Shown: positions 9,192 through 18,477, counted from the first letter of the stretch. The stretch is DNA of 64,000 bases from Nostoc sp. CMAA1605 (GCF_021596505.1 NZ_PJIZ01000019.1:1-64000), one strand, 5' to 3'. Translations and numbers: made by a program. Notes: generated by a model from the letters alone, not told the origin.

Positions 9192-9452
9192 ATGGACGCT
9201 TTTGCTCCCATCCCACCTGAATGGACACATAAGGCAGTTCACGCTTATGAGTTTTGCTGCCCTAGTTGTCGTGCTAGTAGTTTAGAAGCTGTGCAAGTTT
9301 GGATTAATCGGCGATCGCCTGTTTTAACTGAAGGTAATCGTCGCAAGTGGCAGGAATTTTATCATTGTCAATGTGGTTGTGTGTGGTGGGCTTGGAGTAG
9401 CGATCGGCCTCCCTCAGACTTAATCAAACAGCAAGATTCTGAGTTTGAATAG
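9192..9452 (+). CDS. small zinc-ribbon-like protein, 86 aa
   Basis: A small soluble protein with two cysteine clusters, CCPSC near residue 23 and CQCGC near residue 66, spaced like a zinc ribbon. The region between them holds a short basic strand (VWINRRSPV, EGNRRKW), and an aromatic stretch VWWAW follows the second cluster. No further domain is recognised. It resembles conserved small cyanobacterial proteins of unknown function. The gene ends just before a terminator. Confidence 0.65.
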   Translation: MDAFAPIPPEWTHKAVHAYEFCCPSCRASSLEAVQVWINRRSPVLTEGNRRKWQEFYHCQCGCVWWAWSSDRPPSDLIKQQDSEFE

Positions 9453-9463
9453 TTAGATGAAAA

Positions 9464-9497
9464 TAAAAAGCCCACTCTCAAGCGGGCTTTTTGTTTT
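9464..9497. terminator. bidirectional Rho-independent terminator
   Basis: AAAAAGCCC and GGGCTTTTT form a hairpin with T-runs on both strands. It lies between the convergent ends of the zinc-ribbon gene (plus) and the porin gene (minus) and can serve both. Confidence 0.85.
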
Positions 9498-9527
9498 ATT
9501 TAGGACTGAACTAAACTATCACTAGAT

Positions 9528-11147
9528 TTAGAAACTGAAGGTTGTACGGATTGTACCAACGTAGATGGAATCGTTGTTGTCGTTGTGTTCGGGGTTGAAA
9601 ATAACCATCAAACCGGGTGTGATTTGAATGTTATCAGTCAACTGAATTTTGTAGAGTCCTTCTAAATGGTAGGAGGTGTCTGGATCTTCTGCGCCGCCCT
9701 CGTTATCTGTGAGTCTGGGAGATTGACCAAAGATTAAACCGAGGACGTTACCTTCTCTACCGAAGTCTTTCACAGCAAGACTACCAGCCCAATAGTATGC
9801 TTCTGCGTTTCTACCTCTGTTAGCACCAGATTCAGCAGTAGCAACTGTGTAACCACCCCATGCACCAATAGTCAGTTTTGAGCTTGGTTGGAAAGTAGCT
9901 TGTATACCGTAGTTATTGGATGATGTAGCGATACCACCGCCAAAGGGTCTATTGGCCAATGTACTGCCAGTGCTACCAAATATATTGACGTTTCCACCAG
10001 CATTATTTACATAGCTGTGGGCGTAAGCAAAACCGATATTGAAAGCTGGGTTTGGTTTGAAACCAATTTGACCAAAGATGGTGCTAGAACCATCAAAAAC
10101 CCCATTTCTGTCAGCAGGTTCGTTAGAACGAGGTGCTAAATAAGCAGCAGATAAGCTTAAAGGGCCACCAGCGTTAAAGTTAACTGTTAAACCAGCACCA
10201 CCTTGACCTTGACGATAGATGGGGCTGAAACGTCCATAACGAGAAAGTGCGCCTCTACCAGAACTAGCAAAGTCGGGGTTGAAAACATTGACGTTTTCAT
10301 TCAACTCAGCACCAACAGCATCAATTTTGACGCTGATCGCTTCGCTGAGACTAAAGCTGTAGTTGAGTTTATCAACTGCAACGTTATTACTTGTGTCACT
10401 CACATCAAAACCCAAACGGGTCATGTTAGTACCAGTAACACCAGTATTGGATACGATGTTACCTGCATTCAACCGAGTTTGCAGTCTGTCCTTACCAGTG
10501 AAGCTGGTATTGAGGGTGAGACGTACCCGATTGGAGAAGGTAGTATTGCTTTGCAAATCAGCGTTGTTGTTGGGGTTGTTATCAGTATCAGCTCTATCTT
10601 CACCAAATACTTGAGAACCCGCGAAGATAACTTCTCCAGAAAGCTTGGTGGTGGTAGAGAACTGATTAGCCTCTAATTCAGCAGTGCGTGCCTCTAGTGC
10701 ATCAACACGACCACGTAAAGTGGCTAATTCCGCAGAGAATTCTTCTTGCAAACGCTGTAAGGTAGCGAGGTCTTCCTTAGTTACCAAATCAGCTGTCGCT
10801 GTAGCAATTAACTCGTTAACTCTGTCTAAACAAGCGTTTAAACCAGCAGCAAATTCATACCGAGTTAAGGAACGATTCCCACGGTATGTGAGGTTAGGAT
10901 AACCTGCGATACAACCGTAACGTTCAACCAAGGATTGTAATGCTTGGAAAGCCCAGTCAGTAGGCTGAACATCAGAAAACTGTGATACAGATGTTACTTG
11001 ACCCATATCTTGAGAAGCTTGAGTCAATTGGGCAACACTGGTAAAATTTTGATTCGCTTCTTCAGCCCAAGCAGCATTAGCAGCCAAGAAAGTTGCAGCA
11101 AGAATTGCTGGACTTGCTTTGACAGCGTTCCAGAATAGTTTTGTCAT
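9528..11147 (-). CDS. iron-uptake porin, SLH plus OprB-type barrel
   Basis: An outer-membrane porin of 539 residues. The start at 11147 (MTKLFWNAVKASP...) is preferred over an upstream frame start at 11204, because it begins a signal peptide ending near AWA and is preceded by GGAAG. In order: an SLH domain (FSDVQPTDWAFQALQSL ... LTRYEFAAGLNACLD, about residues 55-110), a coiled coil (LATLRGRVDALEART, about 125-165), and a long beta-barrel domain ending in a C-terminal Phe. This is the standard cyanobacterial porin architecture; SLH porins anchor to peptidoglycan and pass iron and small solutes. A Crp/Fnr-type regulator lies directly upstream. Confidence 0.85.
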   Translation of the reverse strand: MTKLFWNAVKASPAILAATFLAANAAWAEEANQNFTSVAQLTQASQDMGQVTSVSQFSDVQPTDWAFQALQSLVERYGCIAGYPNLTYRGNRSLTRYEFAAGLNACLDRVNELIATATADLVTKEDLATLQRLQEEFSAELATLRGRVDALEARTAELEANQFSTTTKLSGEVIFAGSQVFGEDRADTDNNPNNNADLQSNTTFSNRVRLTLNTSFTGKDRLQTRLNAGNIVSNTGVTGTNMTRLGFDVSDTSNNVAVDKLNYSFSLSEAISVKIDAVGAELNENVNVFNPDFASSGRGALSRYGRFSPIYRQGQGGAGLTVNFNAGGPLSLSAAYLAPRSNEPADRNGVFDGSSTIFGQIGFKPNPAFNIGFAYAHSYVNNAGGNVNIFGSTGSTLANRPFGGGIATSSNNYGIQATFQPSSKLTIGAWGGYTVATAESGANRGRNAEAYYWAGSLAVKDFGREGNVLGLIFGQSPRLTDNEGGAEDPDTSYHLEGLYKIQLTDNIQITPGLMVIFNPEHNDNNDSIYVGTIRTTFSF

Positions 11148-11291
11148 GATTTTACTTCCGCTCACACCAACGAGTTCACACTCATGGTAAAATTTCCCAC
11201 TCAATTATTTTTCGTAGAATAATTTACACATGATTTCAGTAAAGATTATACATATTTAACGTTGATTAACACAAGAGGATTGCTGATATTT

Positions 11292-11903
11292 TTATGATTT
11301 TTTCAGTAATTTGTCTTGTGGACATAGAATAATCCGGCGTTGATGACGTAACAGCATTTTTGCTGTTTCAAATTCTTGTAGTAAACGTGTAATTGTAACT
11401 CTAGTGGTATTTAGAACTTCTGCTATTTCCTGATGGGTAATATATAGTTCTATCAGGCAACCTTGCTCTAAATTGCGCCCAAACTTTTTACTTAACCACA
11501 CCAAAAATTCCCAAAGACGTAAGGAAATTGGTTTGCGGTTGATTATATGTAAAAGCTCTTCTGAATTCTGAATGTGTGCTATTAAAGCATCTATATATTG
11601 ATGCCTAAGATGCAGAGGCACGGTAGTTACTTCAACACTAGTTAAACATTCAATTTGATAAGGTTTGATATTAGTTAAGTTATATCCAATCAAATCACCC
11701 GGCCCCCAATAGCCCAAGGTGATAAACGTTCCTTCTTCGCTCCATGTCAGTGTACGCACTGCCCCCCTCTCAATCATCCACATGACATCGCTGCAAGGCT
11801 CGATGACCTCTTTACGAGTGAAAAGACGTTGAGTTAATTGTCCAGCCAAGGGACTATTTTTTAGTAAAGCAGTAGAATCTGGGGATAAAATCATCGAAGA
11901 CAT
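11292..11903 (-). CDS. Crp/Fnr family transcription regulator
   Basis: A 203-residue protein with a cNMP-binding-like beta roll (about residues 20-115) and a C-terminal winged helix whose recognition helix is ITHQEIAEVLNTTRVTITRLLQEFE. It lacks the cysteine pattern of oxygen-sensing Fnr and the full phosphate-binding cassette of cAMP receptors. It resembles the short Crp-type regulators of cyanobacteria in the NtcA relatives group. It lies 144 bp upstream of the porin start (11147) on the same strand, so porin control is a reasonable guess but not shown. The start could also be Met 4. Confidence 0.8.
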   Translation of the reverse strand: MSSMILSPDSTALLKNSPLAGQLTQRLFTRKEVIEPCSDVMWMIERGAVRTLTWSEEGTFITLGYWGPGDLIGYNLTNIKPYQIECLTSVEVTTVPLHLRHQYIDALIAHIQNSEELLHIINRKPISLRLWEFLVWLSKKFGRNLEQGCLIELYITHQEIAEVLNTTRVTITRLLQEFETAKMLLRHQRRIILCPQDKLLKKS

Positions 11904-12827
11904 TGTGGGAGCTGTTCCTGTAAATATAATTACTGGATTGTGAGTAATTTAGAATTAACTATTAGACGATTTTGGCTAATAGTTAATTAAATCTATTTAA
12001 TAAGTTAAAGTAATGATTATGCTTTGAGTTAATTTAGCTTTCTTGCCCAAAAGACTTTATTCGGTCAATGTCTGTTTATTTTGGCTCAAACTTATGATGT
12101 AAATTCTTAAATGACCGAAGGAGTAAGCAATTAGACATGAATTTATAGTAAGAGTTTAGTATTATCTTACTGCTAAATCTTATTTATGGATAATAGATAA
12201 TTATTGATGCTATTCATCAGAGTATTAGAAGTGAGATATCTATTGATTTCACAGCCAAATCTAATTGCCTGAGTTTAAGGAAAGGTAATGATATAGTAAA
12301 GGGTTATGTGCTTTTAGTAACTTTTAATGATTTCATTAGGTTATGAAACGGTTTTAAGCACGAAATTGAACAAGGTGGATAAAGTGGGTAAGGTAGACAA
12401 GGTGGATTGATTTCCTCACTCAGCACCGTCTAAACGCCGCGCTACCACTAAGACCAATTCGCAATTCGCAACGATGCTCCCGCCCCGCTCCGCTAACGCA
12501 ATGGACTTCTCTCCGAGACGCTAACGCGTAGCTTGCTTCCCCGGAGTGGTACGCTAACGCAATGGACTAACGTCCCGCTACGCTAACGCAACGATGCTCC
12601 CGTCATGCTACGCTAACGCAACTAAAAAACTTAAATGCAGCAAAGCTTTCACGCTTTACATCTGTATCAAGTTTTTCATGAATTGGTATAAAAGCACTCA
12701 TTACTCAGCACCGGCTAAACGCCGCGCTACCGCTAACAGCACTCACTACTCATTACTCATTACTCATTACTCATTACTCATTACTCATTACTCAGCACTC
12801 ATTACTCAGCACTCATTACTCAGTAAA
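11904..12827. other. repeat-rich intergenic region
   Basis: No credible gene is visible. The first 450 bp are AT-rich and plain, and presumably include the promoter of the Crp-type gene. From about 12370 there is a patchwork: GGTAGACAAGGTGG-type repeats, two copies of a GC-rich interspersed element (12421-12452 and 12706-12742), a run of ACGCTAACGCAATGG-type units including the AGCTTGCTTCCCCGGAG repeat known from Nostoc (about 12470-12625), and a CTCATTA heptamer array. Confidence 0.7.
12743..12826. repeat. CTCATTA / CTCAGCA heptamer array
   Basis: About ten tandem 7-mers of ACTCATT type, with a few ACTCAGC variants, end only a few bases from the phoU stop codon. Confidence 0.9.
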
Positions 12828-13496
12828 TTAGGAACGTTGACCGGTGACGATGTACGCCACCCTTTGACCAATATTTGTTGCATGATCCGCCATTCTTTCC
12901 AAACATCGAATCGCCAAGGCCAGTAAGATAATTGGTTCTACGACTCCTGGCACGTCCCGTTGTTGAGCTAAGGTTTGATAAAGGCGATCGTATGCACTAT
13001 CTACAGTATCATCTAAATTTTTAATGCTCCGCCCACCAACTTCATCTAAATCAGCCAAAGCTACTAAACTCGTTGCTAACATAGCTTGGGCATGGTGGGA
13101 CATGATAGCAATTTCTGGTAAAGACTGATGAGGCGGATAGGGAAAGATTTTAACAGCAATATCAGCTAAATCTTTAGCATAATCACCAATTCGTTCTAAA
13201 TCGCGAACTAACTGCATAAAAGCACTCAAACAGCGTAAATCTTGCGCTGTAGGTGCTTGTAAGGTCATGATAGATGTACAGTCTGATTCTATTTGTCTAT
13301 AAAAACGATCAATTTTTTTATCTAATCGGGGAAGTTCCTCAGCCGCTTGTAAATCACGAGCAAATAAAGCCTGGTGGCTGAGGCGACATGATTGTTCTAC
13401 CAAAGCACCCATGCGTAATACATCCCGTTCTAAACGCCTGATGGCGCGTGCTAACTGGGGACTTCCAGAGTTAGGGCTATAAATAACAGCTTTCAC
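12828..13496 (-). CDS. phoU: phosphate signalling protein PhoU
   Basis: A 222-residue all-helical protein with the two PhoU repeats. Key signatures are LERDVLRMGALVEQS near residue 23, RDLERIGDYAKDLADIA near residue 90, and the matching second half CLERMADHATNIGQRV near residue 198. PhoU links the Pst phosphate transporter to the PhoR-type kinase and dampens the Pho response. It lies 28 bp downstream of sphS in the order sphR-sphS-phoU, all on the minus strand, which supports one operon for phosphate control. Confidence 0.92.
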   Translation of the reverse strand: MKAVIYSPNSGSPQLARAIRRLERDVLRMGALVEQSCRLSHQALFARDLQAAEELPRLDKKIDRFYRQIESDCTSIMTLQAPTAQDLRCLSAFMQLVRDLERIGDYAKDLADIAVKIFPYPPHQSLPEIAIMSHHAQAMLATSLVALADLDEVGGRSIKNLDDTVDSAYDRLYQTLAQQRDVPGVVEPIILLALAIRCLERMADHATNIGQRVAYIVTGQRS

Positions 13497-13524
13497 ACTT
13501 GTAGTCTCAAACGTGAAGATATTT

Positions 13525-14856
13525 TTAACTATAGTCTTGGCTTTGGGAGTTTGCCATCACCTGTGGGAATTGGAGTTGCATCCATGCGCCACCGGTTTGG
13601 GGATGGTTCATGGCTTTGATCGAACCACCATGCGCTAAGACAATTTGTCGCACGATCGCCAGCCCTAAGCCATTACCGACAATACTTTCCACTGGACTAT
13701 TTGCTGGTAAAGGGGAATGGGTTCTGGCTTTATCTCCACGATAAAACCGCTCAAAAATATGGGGTAAATCTTCTGGTGCAAAGCCTGTGCCAGAGTCAAT
13801 CAGATTAATTTCTAAAACAGAGGAATTAATCTCACCCCCTTGATGATTTGATTGCTGCAATATTTTGGTTTGAATTTGAATATCAGCAGCAGGCGGACTA
13901 TATTTAATACTATTATCTAGCAAATTCAGAAAAACTTGGTAAATCTTGGCTGAATCGGCTTTAATCCAGATACTTTCGGGGCCAGAATAGGCTAAAGATA
14001 AGTTTTGACGTTGTGCTAAGGGTTCTAAAGTTTCCCAAACAGAGAAAATCAGCGATCGCACTTCTACTGATTCAGTTTGTAATTGTGCCGCTAAACTAGT
14101 CTCCATTTGGGTGAGTTCTAGCCAGCTTTGCACCAAGTTAATTAATCGGTCTACTTCCTGCATTAAGCGGTCAACCCAGCGATTTAGAGGCGGTTCTAGA
14201 CGATTTTGCAGGGTTTCTACCACCAAGCGAATTGAAGTTAAAGGGGTTCGCAACTCATGCGCCAAGTCAGAAAAGGAACGTTCCCGGACTTGGTTCATAT
14301 CCTGCATGGGTTGGCGATTTTCTAAGAATACGCCGACTTGACCATTCGGTAAAGGTAAACTAGCAGCCCGCAATGCTAAAGATTTAATTGTCGGCATTTC
14401 CGCCGGATTATCACAAGAAGGATGAAACATCCACTCTTTATTTTTAGCGACTTGCTCATCACGCGTTTGCTCAATTAACCTATCTAGTTCATAGGAACGC
14501 ACTAATTCTAGCAACAGCCGTACCTGTCCTGGTTGCCATCTTTGCAGGTACAAGAGTTTTCGGGCTTGTTGATTACACCACAGCAGCTGATTTTCTTCGT
14601 CTACCTGTAAGTACCCCACTGGGGCAAAGTCCAGCACATCTTGATAGATTTGTAATGACTGCTGTAAATCCTGTCCCTGCTGTTTGATGATGGCAATTTC
14701 TTGCCGTAATCGTGGTAGCAAAGGGGTTTTAACTTTAGCGGTGCGGGAATTTGAAGGTTGGAGTACGCGTTCCAGGTAGCGGTTTAACTGAACCTGTTGC
14801 CAAATCCAAAATCCAATGCCTACCGCTAAACCGAGAAGAAATCCCAATAAGAGCAT
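13525..14856 (-). CDS. sphS: phosphate sensor histidine kinase SphS (PhoR type)
   Basis: A 443-residue sensor kinase. An N-terminal membrane anchor (LLLGFLLGLAVGIGFWIW) is followed by a PAS-like domain (about residues 75-190), a HisKA domain with the phosphoacceptor in FSDLAHELRTPLTSIRL, and a HATPase domain with NLLDNSIKY, DSGTGF, and GNGLGLAIVRQI. It matches the PhoR/SphS arrangement of cyanobacteria: a single membrane segment and no periplasmic sensor loop. It lies between sphR and phoU, 59 bp after sphR. Confidence 0.9.
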   Translation of the reverse strand: MLLLGFLLGLAVGIGFWIWQQVQLNRYLERVLQPSNSRTAKVKTPLLPRLRQEIAIIKQQGQDLQQSLQIYQDVLDFAPVGYLQVDEENQLLWCNQQARKLLYLQRWQPGQVRLLLELVRSYELDRLIEQTRDEQVAKNKEWMFHPSCDNPAEMPTIKSLALRAASLPLPNGQVGVFLENRQPMQDMNQVRERSFSDLAHELRTPLTSIRLVVETLQNRLEPPLNRWVDRLMQEVDRLINLVQSWLELTQMETSLAAQLQTESVEVRSLIFSVWETLEPLAQRQNLSLAYSGPESIWIKADSAKIYQVFLNLLDNSIKYSPPAADIQIQTKILQQSNHQGGEINSSVLEINLIDSGTGFAPEDLPHIFERFYRGDKARTHSPLPANSPVESIVGNGLGLAIVRQIVLAHGGSIKAMNHPQTGGAWMQLQFPQVMANSQSQDYS

Positions 14857-14866
14857 TTGAGGAAAG

Positions 14867-14904
14867 AGTTGTTAGTTGCTGGTGATTAATAAAAACTAAC
14901 AACT
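14867..14904 (-). other. hairpin between sphR and sphS
   Basis: An 11-bp perfect inverted repeat (14867-14877 with 14894-14904) fills most of the sphR-sphS intergenic gap. Inside an operon this could be an mRNA processing or stability hairpin. Confidence 0.5.
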
Positions 14905-14915
14905 ATCTCACTAGA

Positions 14916-15677
14916 TTATCCGAATCGATAGCCAAATCCTCTGACAGTCACAATATATTCTGGGTGGCTGGGGTCTTGCTCTAGTTTTTCCCGCAACCAC
15001 CGGATGTGAACATCTACAGTTTTGCTATCTCCCACAAAGTCAGGCCCCCACACTTGGTCTAGTAGCTGTTCTCGTGACCACACCCGACGAGCATAACTCA
15101 TAAATAATTCTAATAGACGGAATTCTTTGGGAGAGAGGTTAACTTCTTGCCCACGTACCAATACTCGACATTCTTGGGGGTTTAAAGTTACGTCTTTATA
15201 TTTCAAGACTGGTAGCTGTGGTAGGGTGCTGAGGCGTTGGCGACGCAGCAGCGCACGACAACGGGCGACTAACTCCCGCATACTGAAGGGTTTGGTTAAA
15301 TAGTCATCTGCACCTACTTCTAAACCCAAGACGCGGTCAGTTTCGCTGCCTTTAGCACTTAGCATTAAAATCGGGACTGGGTTGCCTTGATGACGCAGCA
15401 AACGGCAAATATCCAAACCGTTGATTTGGGGCAACATAATGTCCAAAATCACCAAATCAAAGGGAAACTCGCCGCCATTGGGTTCAAAACTTTTGAGATA
15501 TTCTATAGCAGCACGCCCATCAGGGGCTGTGACTACGCTATAACCTTCTTCTTCTAATGCTACGGCTAGCATCTCTTGGATTAGCTCTTCATCTTCTACC
15601 ACCAGAACACGGCTTGTTTGTCCAATGTCTGCTCTAGCAGAATATTTGATTGATTCACTGGTGTACATTGATATCAC
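14916..15677 (-). CDS. sphR: response regulator SphR (PhoB type)
   Basis: A 253-residue OmpR-family regulator. The receiver domain begins VLVVEDEELIQEML, with the phospho-acceptor Asp in LVILDIMLPQ and the conserved Lys in YLTKPFSMREL. The C-terminal winged helix spans LSPKEFRLLELF ... DVHIRWLREKLE ... VRGFGYRFG. It is the partner of the adjacent SphS kinase, controlling phosphate-starvation genes. The N-terminal extension of about 20 residues before the receiver could mean that a later start is used; Met 4 is an alternative. Confidence 0.92.
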   Translation of the reverse strand: MISMYTSESIKYSARADIGQTSRVLVVEDEELIQEMLAVALEEEGYSVVTAPDGRAAIEYLKSFEPNGGEFPFDLVILDIMLPQINGLDICRLLRHQGNPVPILMLSAKGSETDRVLGLEVGADDYLTKPFSMRELVARCRALLRRQRLSTLPQLPVLKYKDVTLNPQECRVLVRGQEVNLSPKEFRLLELFMSYARRVWSREQLLDQVWGPDFVGDSKTVDVHIRWLREKLEQDPSHPEYIVTVRGFGYRFG

Positions 15678-16155
15678 AAAAGTCTAACCCTGTGCTTGTA
15701 TCAATATGATGTTTGAGTTAATTATCTGTCTTCAGTGCATTCACGCTTGCTCTATCGTGAATTGTGCTGCAAAAAAGTAATTCCGGTAACAGTAATACAT
15801 ATATCATAAATTACTCTACTTGCAAGCAGGCGATCGCATTTACTTTAACTCATGGCAAATGTAGGTGTGTAGGGGTAAAAAGGCTTGACAACAGCAGACT
15901 CATCTGAGTATACTTATAGTACATAAATACTATACACAAGCAAAGGCTACCACCGCACCAAACACCACATCAACAAGTTGGGTTTTGCTACTCATACTTA
16001 ACTTTAGTATGGGTAGGCACCGGATTTCAGTAATTGCACTGCATTAATAATCTTCATTTCCAAGCTACTCTGAAATGTCTGCATAGAGTAGTTACTTGGT
16101 ATGACTTGCTACTCATTTAACTATTCTCAAACATCTACACCATAGGAGTTGAAAT
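15678..16155. other. divergent promoter region of sphR and zicK
   Basis: This 478-bp region has no gene. It must hold the promoters of the sphR operon and of zicK. A HIP1 octamer lies near 15830. An NtcA-type palindrome lies near the zicK end (listed separately). Confidence 0.5.
16099..16112 (+). promoter_or_regulatory. NtcA-like GTA-N8-TAC palindrome upstream of zicK
   Basis: GTATGACTTGCTAC matches the NtcA consensus and lies 43 bp before the zicK start. There is no well-placed -10 box for a classical NtcA-activated promoter, so chance is quite possible. Confidence 0.2.
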
Positions 16156-17139
16156 ATGACAACAGTTGCCATCAAAGATAGCAAACAGCAACTAATGCAA
16201 GCATTTCAACAAATTTTGAATGAGCAGAAAAAATTAGAATCTAAAATAGCCACTAAACAAGAAGAAGCTGATAAAGCTAAAAATCAAGAAATTCTAGCAG
16301 TGGCTTCTACATATACTGTAGATAGTATCGTCAAAGGTTTAGCAGATTTACAACTAGAATTTGGCAGTGTAGTTAGTGCTTTATCAGAGAAATTAGCACA
16401 AGAGAATTCTAAATTAGATGAACTCAATAAAGCTATAGAGATTGAAACTCAAACCTTACAAGAATTACAAAAAATTAGAATCGTTGCTGATACTCTAGAT
16501 ATTTTAAATCAAGAGCATCAAGAAAAGCTCAGAATACTAGATCAAGATACTGTCAGTAAGCGGGAAAGCTTAGAAAAAGAAAGTGCTAATCAACGTAAAG
16601 ACTGGCAAAAAGAACAATTAGCATACGAAGAAGCATTGCAGAAATATAATGAATTATTAGCTAAAGAACGTCAGCAAGAACAAGAGGAATATCAATATAA
16701 GCTCGAAACAACTCGTAAACTCAACACAGATGCCTATGAATCGAAAAAACGCAATTTAGAAAGAGATATCCAAGAAAAAATTCAACAAAAGGAAAAAGAC
16801 TGGACTGAAAGAGAAAAGGTATTAAATGCGAATAAAGCTTTATTTACTGAATATCAACAGAAAATAGCTAGTTTCCCCAACGAATTAGAGGAAGCTGTTA
16901 AAAAAGCTAGGGAAGAAGCAATCAAGGAAACTAGTCAGAAAGCGAAAATAGAAGCTGACTTATTTGAAAAAGAATGGGAAGCTACTAAGCAAAGCTATGA
17001 ATTAAAAATTAAATCTTTAGAAGAGACTATTCAGAAACAAGTTGAACAAATAGAAAGTATCTCCACTCAATTACAATCCACATTAAAACAAGCGCAAGAC
17101 TTAGCAATGAGAGCTTTTGATAGTTCTGCTACTAAATAA
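16156..17139 (+). CDS. zicK: coiled-coil-rich cytoskeletal protein ZicK
   Basis: A 327-residue protein made almost wholly of heptad-repeat coiled coil, rich in Lys, Glu and Gln. There is no signal peptide or membrane segment. A short conserved block near residues 55-80 (YTVDSIVKGLADLQLEFGSVVSALSEKL) and a C-terminal block (QSTLKQAQDLAMRAFDSSA) recur in the next gene, so the two are paralogues. The tandem pair directly beyond the sphR-sphS-phoU operon fits what I recall of Anabaena PCC 7120, where the pair ZicK/ZacK forms heteropolymers needed for straight filaments. The name rests on that remembered context plus sequence type. A GGAGTTG ribosome site precedes the ATG. Confidence 0.75.
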   Translation: MTTVAIKDSKQQLMQAFQQILNEQKKLESKIATKQEEADKAKNQEILAVASTYTVDSIVKGLADLQLEFGSVVSALSEKLAQENSKLDELNKAIEIETQTLQELQKIRIVADTLDILNQEHQEKLRILDQDTVSKRESLEKESANQRKDWQKEQLAYEEALQKYNELLAKERQQEQEEYQYKLETTRKLNTDAYESKKRNLERDIQEKIQQKEKDWTEREKVLNANKALFTEYQQKIASFPNELEEAVKKAREEAIKETSQKAKIEADLFEKEWEATKQSYELKIKSLEETIQKQVEQIESISTQLQSTLKQAQDLAMRAFDSSATK

Positions 17140-17191
17140 TCAGCAGTTTGTTCATGTTTAATTCAAGGCGAGTGAGTAAAAAGAGGTACTT

Positions 17192-18271
17192 ATGGCTACT
17201 AAGAAATTAACAGATAAAAATACCAAAGCCGAGATTCTTCAAGCCTATGAAGATTTACTCAAGGAGACATCATCACTAAAATCACAAATTAATCAACCCA
17301 CAAAAGAAAAACCACCTGCTACTCAACCTCAAGCTAAACCAGAACCCAATAAAATTATGAATCAGGCTGCTACTATTCAACAGAAAATGAATTATACAAT
17401 TGAAAGTCTAGCAAAAATTCAATTGGGATTTGGTAGTGCAGCTAATGAATTATCGGAACAATTAACTACACAAGCATCTAAATTAGAAGGAATTAGGAAT
17501 TCTGTAGAAACGGAAGTTGAGCAGTTAAAACAATTGCATAGTTTAGAAATTAATGATGATACTTTAGATACTTTAATAACCAGCTATGAAGAAAATTCTA
17601 AAGCTTATCAAGATGAATTTGAGCAGCGTTATGAGTTACTCTCACAAGAAGTATTAGCAGAAAAAACAGCCTGGCAAAAAGAACAAGAAGAATATCAGAT
17701 AACAATCAAAGAAAGAAACGATAATTTAAATAAGAATAGACAAAGAGACACAGCAGAATATAAATATGATTTAGAACTACAACGCCGACTCAATATTGAA
17801 GAATATGAACAACAGCAGAAAGTTTTATATCAAGAATTAGAAGCGTCGCAGCAAGAAGCAGAAAAACAGTGGAGTGAGCGAGAAAAATTAATTGCAGAAA
17901 GGGAAAAACAATTTGATGAGTATAAAACTAAAGTAGAGGCTTTTCCCAAGGAAAAAGAAGCGGCTGTGAAAAGAGCGACCGAAGAAGGTAAAGGAATAGC
18001 TCATTACCAAGCCAAAGTTAAATCTGATTTGTATGCCAAAGAAGTAGAGGGTCAAAAACGCTTTTATGAACAGCGTTTACAGTCATTAGAACAAACAATT
18101 TCTAACCAAGAAAGTAGGTTACAAAATCTCTCTAAACAACTAGAATCTGCCCTCAGACAAGTTCAGGATTTAGCCGTGAAAGCGATTGAAGGAAGTGCAA
18201 ATATTAATTCTTATCAAGCCATGAAAGAAATTGCTTTAGAACAGGCTAAAAGTCAAGTTAAAAATAAATAA
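17192..18271 (+). CDS. zacK: coiled-coil-rich cytoskeletal protein ZacK
   Basis: A 359-residue coiled-coil protein paralogous to its upstream neighbour, from which it is separated by 52 bp. It has an N-terminal polar, Pro/Gln-rich stretch (about residues 38-55), then the shared block (NYTIESLAKIQLGFGSAANEL), a long heptad-rich region, and the shared C-terminal block (LESALRQVQDLAVKAIEGSA). By analogy with Anabaena it would co-polymerise with ZicK and help keep the trichome linear. Co-transcription is likely. A GAGGTAC ribosome site precedes the ATG. Confidence 0.75.
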   Translation: MATKKLTDKNTKAEILQAYEDLLKETSSLKSQINQPTKEKPPATQPQAKPEPNKIMNQAATIQQKMNYTIESLAKIQLGFGSAANELSEQLTTQASKLEGIRNSVETEVEQLKQLHSLEINDDTLDTLITSYEENSKAYQDEFEQRYELLSQEVLAEKTAWQKEQEEYQITIKERNDNLNKNRQRDTAEYKYDLELQRRLNIEEYEQQQKVLYQELEASQQEAEKQWSEREKLIAEREKQFDEYKTKVEAFPKEKEAAVKRATEEGKGIAHYQAKVKSDLYAKEVEGQKRFYEQRLQSLEQTISNQESRLQNLSKQLESALRQVQDLAVKAIEGSANINSYQAMKEIALEQAKSQVKNK

Positions 18272-18296
18272 TTGAGTGCAGAAGTTTTTTGAATAA

Positions 18297-18350
18297 GTTT
18301 GTAGTGAGGACTGAAGTCCTCATCTAAGGACTAAAGTCCTTACTACAAAC
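18297..18350. repeat. 54-bp palindromic repeat, copy 1
   Basis: Two adjoining palindromes (GAGGACTGAAGTCCTC, then AAGGACTAAAGTCCTT) are enclosed by GTTTGTAGT...ACTACAAAC ends. A second copy lies at 27238-27291. It sits just after zacK, so it could double as a transcription end. Confidence 0.75.
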
Positions 18351-18363
18351 TATTTTATTGGGT

Positions 18364-18477
18364 TTAATGGTCTGTTTTATCTGGACGACCGTTATTGAGG
18401 GGTTTCTTTCTAGTCTTACTGGTGTTAGTTGTTTTTTGATTGGGTGGTTGTTTGGAATTAGGTTGTTGGCTAGACAT
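18364..18477 (-). CDS. possible small basic protein, 37 aa
   Basis: A short open frame from ATG 18477, encoding a hydrophilic peptide rich in Asn, Gln, Lys and Pro (MSSQQPNSKQPPNQK... ending NNGRPDKTDH). No homologue is recognised and no good ribosome site is visible. The composition looks like the disordered small proteins annotated in Nostoc genomes. It could equally be chance. Confidence 0.3.
   Translation of the reverse strand: MSSQQPNSKQPPNQKTTNTSKTRKKPLNNGRPDKTDH

Noticed and set aside
10203-10676. 157-aa plus-strand frame opposite the porin gene
   Set aside because: It lies wholly antisense to a clear porin and has no recognisable motif.
12594-12926. 110-aa plus-strand frame
   Set aside because: Most of it is a translated heptamer array (repeats of HYSLLIT), and it overlaps the phoU 3' end on the opposite strand.
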